Position numbers and translations under genes: made by a program. Positions 6,867 through 13,775 of a stretch of DNA of 36,158 nucleotides are shown here, piece by piece (within the stretch, counting starts at the first letter, position 1; each line of letters opens with the position of its first letter). The stretch covers positions 1-36,158 of the forward strand of contig JAUMUD010000022.1 in the NCBI GenBank assembly GCA_030530875.1, in the 5' to 3' direction. This DNA comes from Corynebacterium sp. (GTDB lineage: Bacteria; Actinomycetota; Actinomycetes; Mycobacteriales; Mycobacteriaceae). Under the pieces are notes generated by a model. The model saw only the letters and a list, made by a program, of their open reading frames with translations. It ran no database searches and had not been told where the DNA came from.

Positions 6867-7667
6867 TTAGTCCCCACTATGAGGGACTGGGTTGAGGACA
6901 TCCTCAGCCAGGGTGGCAACACTTGGCACAATGCGGCTTGGGCGGTATGGGTAGCGGGCAATCTCGGCCTCATCGCTAATTCCGGAGCGAACCAGGATGG
7001 TGCGCATGCCTGCCTCAAGGCCGGCACGCACGTCAGTATCCATGCGGTCACCAATCATCACGGTGGTCTCAGAGTGTGCACCGAGGTGGTTAAGAGCAGA
7101 ACGCATCATCATTGGGTTTGGCTTGCCCACATAATATGGCTCCATGCCTGTAGCCGCAGTAACCAGGGCAGCAATAGCGCCGGTGGCTGGCAGAACGCCC
7201 TCAGGGGCAGGGCCAGTCACATCTGGGTTAGTGCAGATAAAGGTCGAGCCCTTCTCAATAAGGCGGATGGCCGTAGTAATGGCCTCGAAGGAATAAGTAC
7301 GGGTCTCACCCAGAACCACATAATCAGGGTTAATATCCGTAAGAATATAGCCAGCCTCATAGAGAGCAGTGGTAAGACCGGACTCACCAACGACATAAGC
7401 GGAGCCACCTGGATGCTGCTTAGCAAGGAAGTCAGCGGTAGCCAGGGCTGAGGTCCAGATGCGCTCCTCAGGAATGTCCAGGCCGGTGCGCTTGAGGCGG
7501 GCAGCCAAGTCGCGGCGGGTGTGGATGGAGTTATTGGTCAGGATCATATAGTCGATCCCGTTTTCTTCTAGGGCAGCAATGAAGCGGTCAGCTCCAGGGA
7601 TCATATCCCCTTCCTTGATGAGCACGCCGTCCATATCGGAAAGGTAAGAAATTTTTTGTTCACTCAT
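6867..7667 (-). CDS. HAD-IIA family phosphatase (266 aa)
   Basis: A haloacid dehalogenase hydrolase of the NagD/UmpH/phosphoglycolate phosphatase-like subfamily IIA. Visible motifs are motif I DMDGV with Asp11 (nucleophile) and Asp13, motif II LTNNS, the C2-cap region between, motif III Lys in GKPNPMMM, and motif IV GDRMDTD. The substrate is likely a small phosphorylated metabolite (nucleotide, glycerol or sugar phosphate) and cannot be chosen from sequence. I take the ATG at 7667 because the HAD core normally begins a few residues before DxD; an upstream in-frame GTG at 7682 would add five residues. A TAATAC hexamer (complement of 7683-7688) suggests a very short leader. The gene upstream on the same strand ends in its own terminator, so this gene is probably transcribed alone. 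Confidence 0.9.
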   Translation of the reverse strand: MSEQKISYLSDMDGVLIKEGDMIPGADRFIAALEENGIDYMILTNNSIHTRRDLAARLKRTGLDIPEERIWTSALATADFLAKQHPGGSAYVVGESGLTTALYEAGYILTDINPDYVVLGETRTYSFEAITTAIRLIEKGSTFICTNPDVTGPAPEGVLPATGAIAALVTAATGMEPYYVGKPNPMMMRSALNHLGAHSETTVMIGDRMDTDVRAGLEAGMRTILVRSGISDEAEIARYPYRPSRIVPSVATLAEDVLNPVPHSGD

Positions 7668-7713
7668 ATATCCAGAGTACACGTATTAGCTGCTGGAAGA
7701 GGAAAAAATGTGC

Positions 7714-7764
7714 ATAAGAAAAACCACACTATAAATAGTGGTCTCAATATATATAGTGTGGTTT
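7714..7764 (-). terminator. Intrinsic terminator of the acyl-CoA synthetase gene
   Basis: 13-bp perfect inverted repeats (7721-7733 and 7752-7764). On the minus strand the stem runs directly into TTTTTCTTAT. It sits about 20 bp past the stop of the synthetase and just before the HAD gene promoter. Confidence 0.85.
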
Positions 7765-7785
7765 GTGCCTTGGCGGCTTTAGGCT

Positions 7786-9498
7786 TTAACCCTTATTGCC
7801 ATGGCGCTCAATGAGCTGCTGCTGGACTTCGCGGCGGCGGACCTTGCCCATTTGGTCGCGTGGCAGAGTGTCGAAGTGGTAGAAGCGGCGTGGGACCTTA
7901 TAGCGGGTCAGACGCTCACGGCAGAATTCCTTCAGGCCTTCAGGATCGAGGGCGGCGCCTTCCTTGAAGGTGATAGCGGCCACGACTGATTCGGAGCCAT
8001 CGGAACGCGGAAGACCGACCACTGCAACATCGTCAATATCCTTGTGGGCGCGCAGGACTTCCTCGACCTCAACTGGGTAAACATTGAAGCCGCCGGTGAT
8101 GATGACTTCCTTGATGCGGGCAACGAGACGGATGAAACCATCTGGTTCCATAACGCCCACGTCACCGGTGCGATACCAGCCATTATGGAAGGAGTTTGCG
8201 GTGGCTTCCGGCTGGTTGAGGTAGCCCTTGAAGACCTGTGGGCCGCGGACCAGAACCTCACCCTCGGTGCCATCAGGCTGGGTTTCATCGAGGTTATCTG
8301 GGTTAGCAATGCGGACCTCGGTATCAGGGAATGGGATGCCGACATAGCCTGGGCGGCGGTCATCATTCATTGGGTTACCGACAATAATTGGGGAAGTTTC
8401 AGTAAGGCCATAGCCTTCAACGAGGCGGCCACCGGTGTACTTCTCCCAGGCCTCAACGGTGCGAACTGGCAGGGTAGAGGCGCCGGAGAAGGCATTACGT
8501 ACACCACTAATATCCAGGTTCTCCATCTCGGCACGCTCAACAATGCGCTCATAGAGAGTAGGGACACCAGGAAGCCAGGTTGGACGGTTCTTCTTCATGA
8601 CCTTCATAATCAAATCAAGGTCAGGGGTTGGGAGAAGAATAATCTCACCGCGAATAAGAACACCCAGAGTAGCGGTCATAGTAAGACCATAGGCGTGGAA
8701 CATTGGCAGTGCTGCCAGCAGCTTCTCATCCTGATCGCCAAGGCCAGGAACCCAGTATTTGCCCTGAAGAATATTGGCGTAGAGATTGGCGTGGCTAAGC
8801 TGCGCACCCTTTGGGGTGCCGGTGGTGCCGGAGGTGTAGAGAATAAGAGCAGTGTCCTGGTTGGTGATATCCGGGTCCTTAATATCAGCACCATCACCAC
8901 CGGAGGCATCGCTCATGAGCACTTCCCAGCTCACCGTATTTGGTGCTGGGGCAGTGATCTTATTACGTGCCTTACGTAGGGCAGGAATTGGAAGACGCAG
9001 GGCGTAGCGCTGAAGGGCTGGCATGGCCTGAGTCATGTCCACGCTAATAATGGTCTCCAGTGGGGTAGTACCACGGAGGTTACCGAGCATGGTTGCGGCC
9101 TTATCCCAACAAATAGCGACAGTGGCCTCGTGGTCGGAGAAAGGTCCCTTGAGCTCGTGCCAGGTATAAAGCGGATTGTGCTCGACGACAGTGGCGCCAA
9201 GCTTGAGCACTGCATAGAAAGCAATGAGGTGCTGTGGGCAGTTAGGAAGCAGGATGGCAACACGGTCACCCTTGCGCACACCAAAGGCCTTCAGGCCTGC
9301 GGCTGCACGCAGTACTTCCTTATTAAATTCTGCATAAGTGATGCTCTTACCAAAGAAGGTAATGGCCTTCTTTTCTGGGCTCGTGGTCACGGCATCATTG
9401 AAAATGTCGACGATGGTTGTGTCGCCATATTCCAAATGTGCAGGGGTCCATGGTGGCAGGTACTGTAGCCACGCCTTGCTTTCAAAAGCGCTAGACAT
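7786..9498 (-). CDS. Long-chain fatty-acid-CoA ligase / AMP-binding synthetase (570 aa)
   Basis: An ANL-superfamily adenylate-forming enzyme that activates fatty acids with ATP and CoA. The P-loop-like motif YTSGTTGTPKG is at 221-231, and EGYGLTETSP is at 361-370. The hinge/adenylate motif YRTGDVG is followed by the GGFNVYP region, and the catalytic Lys is near the C-terminus in DQMGKVRRR. Length and order fit FadD-type long-chain enzymes. The ATG at 9498 is chosen for its GGAAGGA Shine-Dalgarno and for the family-like start. The same frame stays open upstream to 10014, but that part is the antisense of mshA. It is divergent from mshA with 69 bp between starts. In corynebacteria such enzymes feed fatty acids into lipid or mycolate metabolism; the exact role here is not visible. 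Confidence 0.92.
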   Translation of the reverse strand: MSSAFESKAWLQYLPPWTPAHLEYGDTTIVDIFNDAVTTSPEKKAITFFGKSITYAEFNKEVLRAAAGLKAFGVRKGDRVAILLPNCPQHLIAFYAVLKLGATVVEHNPLYTWHELKGPFSDHEATVAICWDKAATMLGNLRGTTPLETIISVDMTQAMPALQRYALRLPIPALRKARNKITAPAPNTVSWEVLMSDASGGDGADIKDPDITNQDTALILYTSGTTGTPKGAQLSHANLYANILQGKYWVPGLGDQDEKLLAALPMFHAYGLTMTATLGVLIRGEIILLPTPDLDLIMKVMKKNRPTWLPGVPTLYERIVERAEMENLDISGVRNAFSGASTLPVRTVEAWEKYTGGRLVEGYGLTETSPIIVGNPMNDDRRPGYVGIPFPDTEVRIANPDNLDETQPDGTEGEVLVRGPQVFKGYLNQPEATANSFHNGWYRTGDVGVMEPDGFIRLVARIKEVIITGGFNVYPVEVEEVLRAHKDIDDVAVVGLPRSDGSESVVAAITFKEGAALDPEGLKEFCRERLTRYKVPRRFYHFDTLPRDQMGKVRRREVQQQLIERHGNKG

Positions 9499-9531
9499 AG
9501 GATCCTTCCATAAGTTACTTAACCGTAGGTA

Positions 9532-9560
9532 TTGGGGTATCTCTAGTCTATCAGTAGAAT
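9532..9560 (+). promoter_or_regulatory. Promoter for leaderless mshA
   Basis: TTGGGG (9532-9537) and TAGAAT (9555-9560) are spaced by 17 nt. The -10 ends 7 nt before the ATG at 9568, so the transcript probably begins at the start codon. No Shine-Dalgarno is present. Confidence 0.7.
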
Positions 9561-9567
9561 TAAAAGA

Positions 9568-10893
9568 ATGCGCGTAGCCATGATTTCTATGCATACTTCT
9601 CCTCTGCAACAGCCAGGAAGTGGTGATGCGGGTGGCATGAATGTTTATATTGCTGCTGTGGCCAAAGAGCTGGCTCTTCGTGGCATTAATGTTGATATTT
9701 TTACCCGTGCTACCCGTCCGGGCTCCCAGGTGGTGGATGTTCCCCTCGGTGACGTCGCCCTCGGTGAGACCGAGCGCGACGGGATGCCGACTCGTGGTCA
9801 CTGTCGGGTGATCAATATTGTCGCGGGTCCTTATGAGGGGCTGGCCAAGGAGGAGCTCTCGACTCAGCTCGCGGCTTTTAGCGGCGGCATTATTGCGTGG
9901 GTTCGGGATAATGCGGTGAGCTATGACCTCATTCACTCCCACTACTGGCTCTCCGGTCAGGTGGGCTGGTTGCTTCGTGACCTTTGGGGCGTGCCGCTGG
10001 TTCACACCGCCCACACCCTGGCCGCAGTGAAAAATAAGTTCCGCAGTCTCGATGACACCCCGGAGAGTGAAGCGCGCCGAATCTGTGAACAGCAGATCGT
10101 TGATAATGCCGACTGTCTCATTGTAAATACCGAAGAAGAGGCCGGTAATCTGGCCACCTTCTATGATGCGGAGCTAAAGCGTATTGCTATTATCGCGCCG
10201 GGCGCGGATACGAAGCTCTTTAGTCCTGGTGGCGCTCGTGCCAGTGAGCAGGCCCGCAGGGACCTGGGTATTCCTCTTAATATGCGCGTTATTGCCTTTG
10301 TTGGTCGCCTGCAAAAATTCAAGGGTCCCGACGTACTTTTGGCAGCGCTGAAGGAACTTCGCACTGAGCCGGATGCGCCGAATACTCGCGTGATTATGTG
10401 TGGTGGTCCAAGTGGTCGCGAGGCTACCGATGCGACTTACCGCAAGCTTGCTAAGAAGCTGGGCGTGGACTGCTGCGTGCGTTTCTTGGACCCACGTCCA
10501 CCGCAGGAACTGGTGGCCATTTATCGTGCGGCCGATGTAGTGGCTGTTCCTTCTTATAATGAGTCCTTCGGTCTGGTGGCCATGGAAGCACAGGCTACTG
10601 GCACTCCAGTGGTGGCTGCCCGTGTCGGCGGTTTGCCCACTGCGGTGAAGGAAAATGAAACGGGCATGCTTGTTGATGGGCATGAACCGCGCGCTTGGGC
10701 CAATGCACTCAAGGAGATACTGAGCGATGATGAGCGCCGACTAGCTATGTCTAAGGAGGCTGTGCGCTACGCCACGCGCTTCTCATGGGCGCACACTGCG
10801 GCCGAATTGGAGGCCACTTATGAGCAAGTGCTCTGCTGTGGTGAGAAAAAAGAACCCCGCAATCCCGCTGGTATCAGCGATAGTGCGGTGTGA
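9568..10893 (+). CDS. mshA: D-inositol-3-phosphate glycosyltransferase MshA (441 aa)
   Basis: First step of mycothiol synthesis: transfer of GlcNAc from UDP-GlcNAc to 1L-myo-inositol-3-phosphate. It is a GT4, GT-B-fold enzyme. Seen here are the N-terminal [17 protein letters not shown] donor/acceptor loop, [11 protein letters not shown] in the first domain, [11 protein letters not shown] at the start of the second Rossmann domain, and the EX7E-type motif [18 protein letters not shown]. The acceptor-site GGMNVY and the gene order before gpmA identify it as MshA rather than a general glycosyltransferase. The start at 9568 is supported by the -10 spacing for a leaderless message. The C-terminus ends in a short Lys/Glu/Pro tail. 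No clear terminator separates it from gpmA 61 bp downstream, so read-through is possible. Confidence 0.96.
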   Translation: MRVAMISMHTSPLQQPGSGDAGGMNVYIAAVAKELALRGINVDIFTRATRPGSQVVDVPLGDVALGETERDGMPTRGHCRVINIVAGPYEGLAKEELSTQLAAFSGGIIAWVRDNAVSYDLIHSHYWLSGQVGWLLRDLWGVPLVHTAHTLAAVKNKFRSLDDTPESEARRICEQQIVDNADCLIVNTEEEAGNLATFYDAELKRIAIIAPGADTKLFSPGGARASEQARRDLGIPLNMRVIAFVGRLQKFKGPDVLLAALKELRTEPDAPNTRVIMCGGPSGREATDATYRKLAKKLGVDCCVRFLDPRPPQELVAIYRAADVVAVPSYNESFGLVAMEAQATGTPVVAARVGGLPTAVKENETGMLVDGHEPRAWANALKEILSDDERRLAMSKEAVRYATRFSWAHTAAELEATYEQVLCCGEKKEPRNPAGISDSAV

Positions 10894-10954
10894 TATTTGC
10901 CCCATTTTGCTCAGATCGTGGCAGGAATCGCTAATTAGTGGAACAATGTTAGTT

Positions 10955-11701
10955 ATGACTACAGGAAAGCTAATTCTTCTTCGCCACGGCTTTAGCCAGT
11001 GGAATGCCTCCAACCAGTTCACTGGTTGGGTTGACGTTGATCTGACCGATAAGGGTCGTGAGGAAGCTAAGCGCGGTGGCGAGCTCATCCGCGAAGCTGG
11101 CATCCTCCCAGACGTTCTTTATACCTCCCTGCTGCGTCGCGCTATCAACACCGCAAATATTGCTCTTGATACCGCTGACCGTCTGTGGATTCCAGTTGTT
11201 CGCGACTGGCGTCTGAACGAGCGCCACTACGGTGCTCTGCAGGGCCTCAACAAGGCTGAGACCAAGGAGAAGTACGGCGAGGACCAGTTCATGGCATGGC
11301 GTCGTTCTTATGACACCCCACCACCAGCTATCGAGGATGATGCTGAGTACAGCCAGGCTCATGACCCACGCTATGCTCACCTCGAGCACGTTCCTGCTAC
11401 TGAGTGCCTCAAGGATGTTGTTGAGCGTCTCGTTCCTTACTTCGAGGCCGAGATCAAGCCACGCGTTCTCAAGGGTGAGAATGTCCTCATCACCGCTCAC
11501 GGTAACTCCCTGCGCGCTCTGGTGAAGCACCTCGACAATATCTCTGATGAGGATATTGCTAACCTCAACATCCCAACCGCTATCCCACTGGTTTATGACT
11601 TCAATGAGAAGGGTGAAGTCACCAACCCAGGTGGTACCTACCTCGATCCTGAGGCTGCTGCTGCCGGCGCTGCTGCTGTTGCTGCACAGGGTGGCAAGTA
11701 A
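10955..11701 (+). CDS. gpmA: 2,3-bisphosphoglycerate-dependent phosphoglycerate mutase (248 aa)
   Basis: A glycolytic/gluconeogenic enzyme interconverting 3- and 2-phosphoglycerate. The catalytic motif is [10 protein letters not shown], whose His becomes phosphorylated; most relatives have LRHGxSxWN with Gln or Glu at x, so the Phe is unusual. [20 protein letters not shown] follows, and the second catalytic His lies in [14 protein letters not shown] choose the ATG at 10955 because it gives [12 protein letters not shown] and 248 residues, the usual length; an in-frame ATG at 10946 would add three residues. The C-terminus is Ala-rich. The stop codon lies inside a 13-bp hairpin. It follows mshA as in other Corynebacteriales. 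Confidence 0.96.
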   Translation: MTTGKLILLRHGFSQWNASNQFTGWVDVDLTDKGREEAKRGGELIREAGILPDVLYTSLLRRAINTANIALDTADRLWIPVVRDWRLNERHYGALQGLNKAETKEKYGEDQFMAWRRSYDTPPPAIEDDAEYSQAHDPRYAHLEHVPATECLKDVVERLVPYFEAEIKPRVLKGENVLITAHGNSLRALVKHLDNISDEDIANLNIPTAIPLVYDFNEKGEVTNPGGTYLDPEAAAAGAAAVAAQGGK

Positions 11702-11746
11702 AATTTCGTTTCGAAATTTTACTTTGGGTTAATCGAAATTTTACTT
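11696..11746 (+). repeat. Hairpin over the gpmA stop codon with a duplicated 3' arm
   Basis: The left arm (11696-11708), which begins in the last Lys codon and includes the TAA, is perfectly complementary to 11712-11724 (13 bp, 3-nt TTT loop). The same right arm recurs exactly at 11734-11746, so two alternative hairpins are possible. The period is 22 bp. Confidence 0.85.
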
Positions 11747-11773
11747 CGGGATAAATTCTAGAACGTAGAATTT

Positions 11774-11812
11774 AAAAAAATGAGAGAATGCCTTCGGGCC
11801 TTCTCTCGTTTT
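11774..11812. terminator. Bidirectional terminator between convergent gpmA and regX3
   Basis: The stem GAGAGAA (11782-11788) pairs with TTCTCTC (11801-11807) around an extra GCC/GGC helix and a TTCG tetraloop. It is flanked by AAAAAAA (T-run for the minus strand) and GTTTT (plus strand). Confidence 0.85.
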
Positions 11813-11898
11813 GCGTATATGGGGTTTTAGCAATCTGGCTGTGTCAGATTTTTTGAAAAAATCTCATTCCCCAGTTTTTCCGTTCCCCGTTCGCGCTC

Positions 11899-12630
11899 TT
11901 ATGGCGCGAACGGGTCACCTTCGGCTTCTGCTTCAAAGCGGTAGCCGACGCCGCGGACGGTGAGGATGACGGTTGGTTTCTTGGGGTCGACTTCGAGCTT
12001 GTCGCGGAGGCGCTTGATGTGGACATCGAGGGTCTTAGTGTCACCGACATAGTCATCGCCCCAGATGGCGGCAATAATTTCCTTGCGTTCCATGGCTTCG
12101 CCCATGTGCTTCATGAGGAACTCGAGGAGCTGATACTCCTTATTGGGCAAATCCACATCTTCCTCATCGACTTCGACCACGCGGCGCAGGCGGTCAATCT
12201 TAATACGGCCACCGTCGATAATATGGCGGCTTGAGCTGGTGGTGCCAGTAGCAGTGGCGGGTTCAGCGCTGACTTGGGAGCGGCGCAGCACGGCGCTCAT
12301 ACGAGCCATGAGTTCGCGGGCGGAATAGGGCTTGGTCACATAGTCATCCACGCCGAGTTCAAAACCGGTGATTTTATCCACTTCAGAGTCCTTGGCGGTG
12401 ACCATAATGACGGGCACGGAGGATTCCTTGCGGATTTCGCGGCAGACCTTGGTGCCAGACATACCCGGCAGCATCACATCAAGCAGGATGATATCAGGAT
12501 TGGTGGAGCGGAAAAGTTCAAGGGCGGTCGGGCCATCGGGGGCAATATCGACCGTATAGCCCTGCTTTTTCAGGAGGAAGGCAAGGGGAAGGGCCAGGGA
12601 TTCCTCATCCTCAACGACTAGGACTCGCAT
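11899..12630 (-). CDS. regX3: Response regulator RegX3-like (243 aa)
   Basis: OmpR-family two-component regulator, partner of the SenX3 kinase encoded immediately upstream. The receiver domain (1-120) has the acidic pocket EDE, phosphoacceptor Asp51 in LLDVMLPG, and Lys100 in VTKPYS. The C-terminal winged-helix DNA-binding domain (about 145-235) has KEYQLLEFLMKH, a DVHIKRLRDKLE recognition helix and TVRGVGYRF. In mycobacteria and corynebacteria this pair responds to phosphate limitation or acts with phosphate genes; the neighbouring ppx gene fits. The gene overlaps the 3' end of senX3 by 13 bp and ends before a bidirectional terminator. Confidence 0.93.
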   Translation of the reverse strand: MRVLVVEDEESLALPLAFLLKKQGYTVDIAPDGPTALELFRSTNPDIILLDVMLPGMSGTKVCREIRKESSVPVIMVTAKDSEVDKITGFELGVDDYVTKPYSARELMARMSAVLRRSQVSAEPATATGTTSSSRHIIDGGRIKIDRLRRVVEVDEEDVDLPNKEYQLLEFLMKHMGEAMERKEIIAAIWGDDYVGDTKTLDVHIKRLRDKLEVDPKKPTVILTVRGVGYRFEAEAEGDPFAP

Positions 12631-13736
12631 TCAATTCCTTCCCTGTGCGCTTCGGCCTCTTCGGCGCTAATTCGTGGCAGGGTCACCGTGAAGGTGGTGC
12701 CCTCACCCAATTCGGATTCCAAACTGATGGTGCCATTATGCAAGGCAATGGCATGTTTAACTATAGCAAGGCCAAGGCCGGTGCCACCGGTGGAACGGGA
12801 GCGGGCCTTATCCACGCGGAAGAAGCGCTCAAAGACGCGGGCATGATATTTGGGGGCAATGCCAAGGCCCTCATCAGCGATGGCGATGCTCACATCATTC
12901 TCATCGGCCTCGAGGCTAATGCGCACCGTGGTGTCCTCAGGGGAGTAGTTAATGGCATTGACAATGAGGTTAGAGAGCGCCGTGGCAAGAAGACCACTAT
13001 CGGCCAGAATCCAGACGGGCTCCTGCTGCAGGCCCTCGGCCACAAGTTCAATGCCGGCATTCTCAGCGGCGTCGGTATTACGGGCAATGGCTTGGTTAAT
13101 GATGTCGGCCGCTGAATTCGCATAAAGTTCCGGCAGAGCTGCGGCACCTTGCAGCTTGCTGAGCGAAATAAGCTCACTAATGAGCGCACCCATGCGGCCG
13201 GCCTCTTTCACAATGCGCTCACCAAAGTAGATGACCTGTTCCGGGTCATCGGCACTGGCAATGAGGGCTTCCGCCAGAAGACTCATGCCACCAACCGGGG
13301 TTTTCAATTCATGGGAGACATTGGCCACGAAATCACGGCGGGCGGCCTCCATGCGGACATTCTCCGACTCATCAGTGGCATAGATAACCACGGCATCCTC
13401 ACCGATGGGGCGAATATCCAAATGCACATTAATACGGCCCTGGTGCTCACGCTCAATGCGAATCTTCATATCGACTGCGCGCTCCTCACCACTGCGCCAT
13501 ACGGCACGCACATGATGAGCCACATCCGGATCGAGCACAAGCTTGTCCTCGGTATGTTCTTGTCCCTTGTCGTTGTCTTTTTCCCCTTGGGCATCTGTCA
13601 AGATACCAAGGCCGCGTGCATACTCATTGACGCGCGTGAGCGTGAAGTCGGCCACTGGTGGGCAGGAGACGAGGATGAGGCCTACTGGGGCGCCGGCCCA
13701 GACGGATTCGAAGAGCTCGCGCTCATGGTCGTTCAT
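12618..13736 (-). CDS. senX3: Sensor histidine kinase SenX3-like, lacking N-terminal membrane helices (372 aa)
   Basis: A PAS-like sensor region (about 10-125) is followed by the HisKA motif RRDFVANVSHELKTPVGG with His142, then the HATPase domain with the N box NLIVNAINYSPE, the G1 box ADEGLGIAP, the F box RVFERFFRVDKARSRS and the G2 box GGTGLGLAIV. Mycobacterial SenX3 begins with hydrophobic membrane segments before the PAS domain. Here the protein starts at MNDHERELFESVWAGAPVG, directly in the PAS region, with no hydrophobic segment. The frame upstream of the ATG is Lys-rich and offers no alternative start codon. The upstream TIR is A-rich with no clear Shine-Dalgarno. A loop rich in Asp/Glu/Lys (48-65) is inserted in the PAS region. 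It lies 39 bp after the permease gene in one operon. Confidence 0.9.
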   Translation of the reverse strand: MNDHERELFESVWAGAPVGLILVSCPPVADFTLTRVNEYARGLGILTDAQGEKDNDKGQEHTEDKLVLDPDVAHHVRAVWRSGEERAVDMKIRIEREHQGRINVHLDIRPIGEDAVVIYATDESENVRMEAARRDFVANVSHELKTPVGGMSLLAEALIASADDPEQVIYFGERIVKEAGRMGALISELISLSKLQGAAALPELYANSAADIINQAIARNTDAAENAGIELVAEGLQQEPVWILADSGLLATALSNLIVNAINYSPEDTTVRISLEADENDVSIAIADEGLGIAPKYHARVFERFFRVDKARSRSTGGTGLGLAIVKHAIALHNGTISLESELGEGTTFTVTLPRISAEEAEAHREGIECES

Positions 13737-13775
13737 CTTTTTATTTTCTTTTGTCTTGCTTTTTTAGTTTTGTAT

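Noticed and set aside
7721-7764. 13-bp inverted repeats considered as insertion-sequence ends
   Set aside because: They are only 18 bp apart, enclose nothing, and run into a T-run after a gene end, which fits an intrinsic terminator.
9499-10014. 172-codon N-terminal extension of the acyl-CoA synthetase frame
   Set aside because: It lies entirely antisense to mshA. The internal ATG at 9498 has a good Shine-Dalgarno and a family-like N-terminus.
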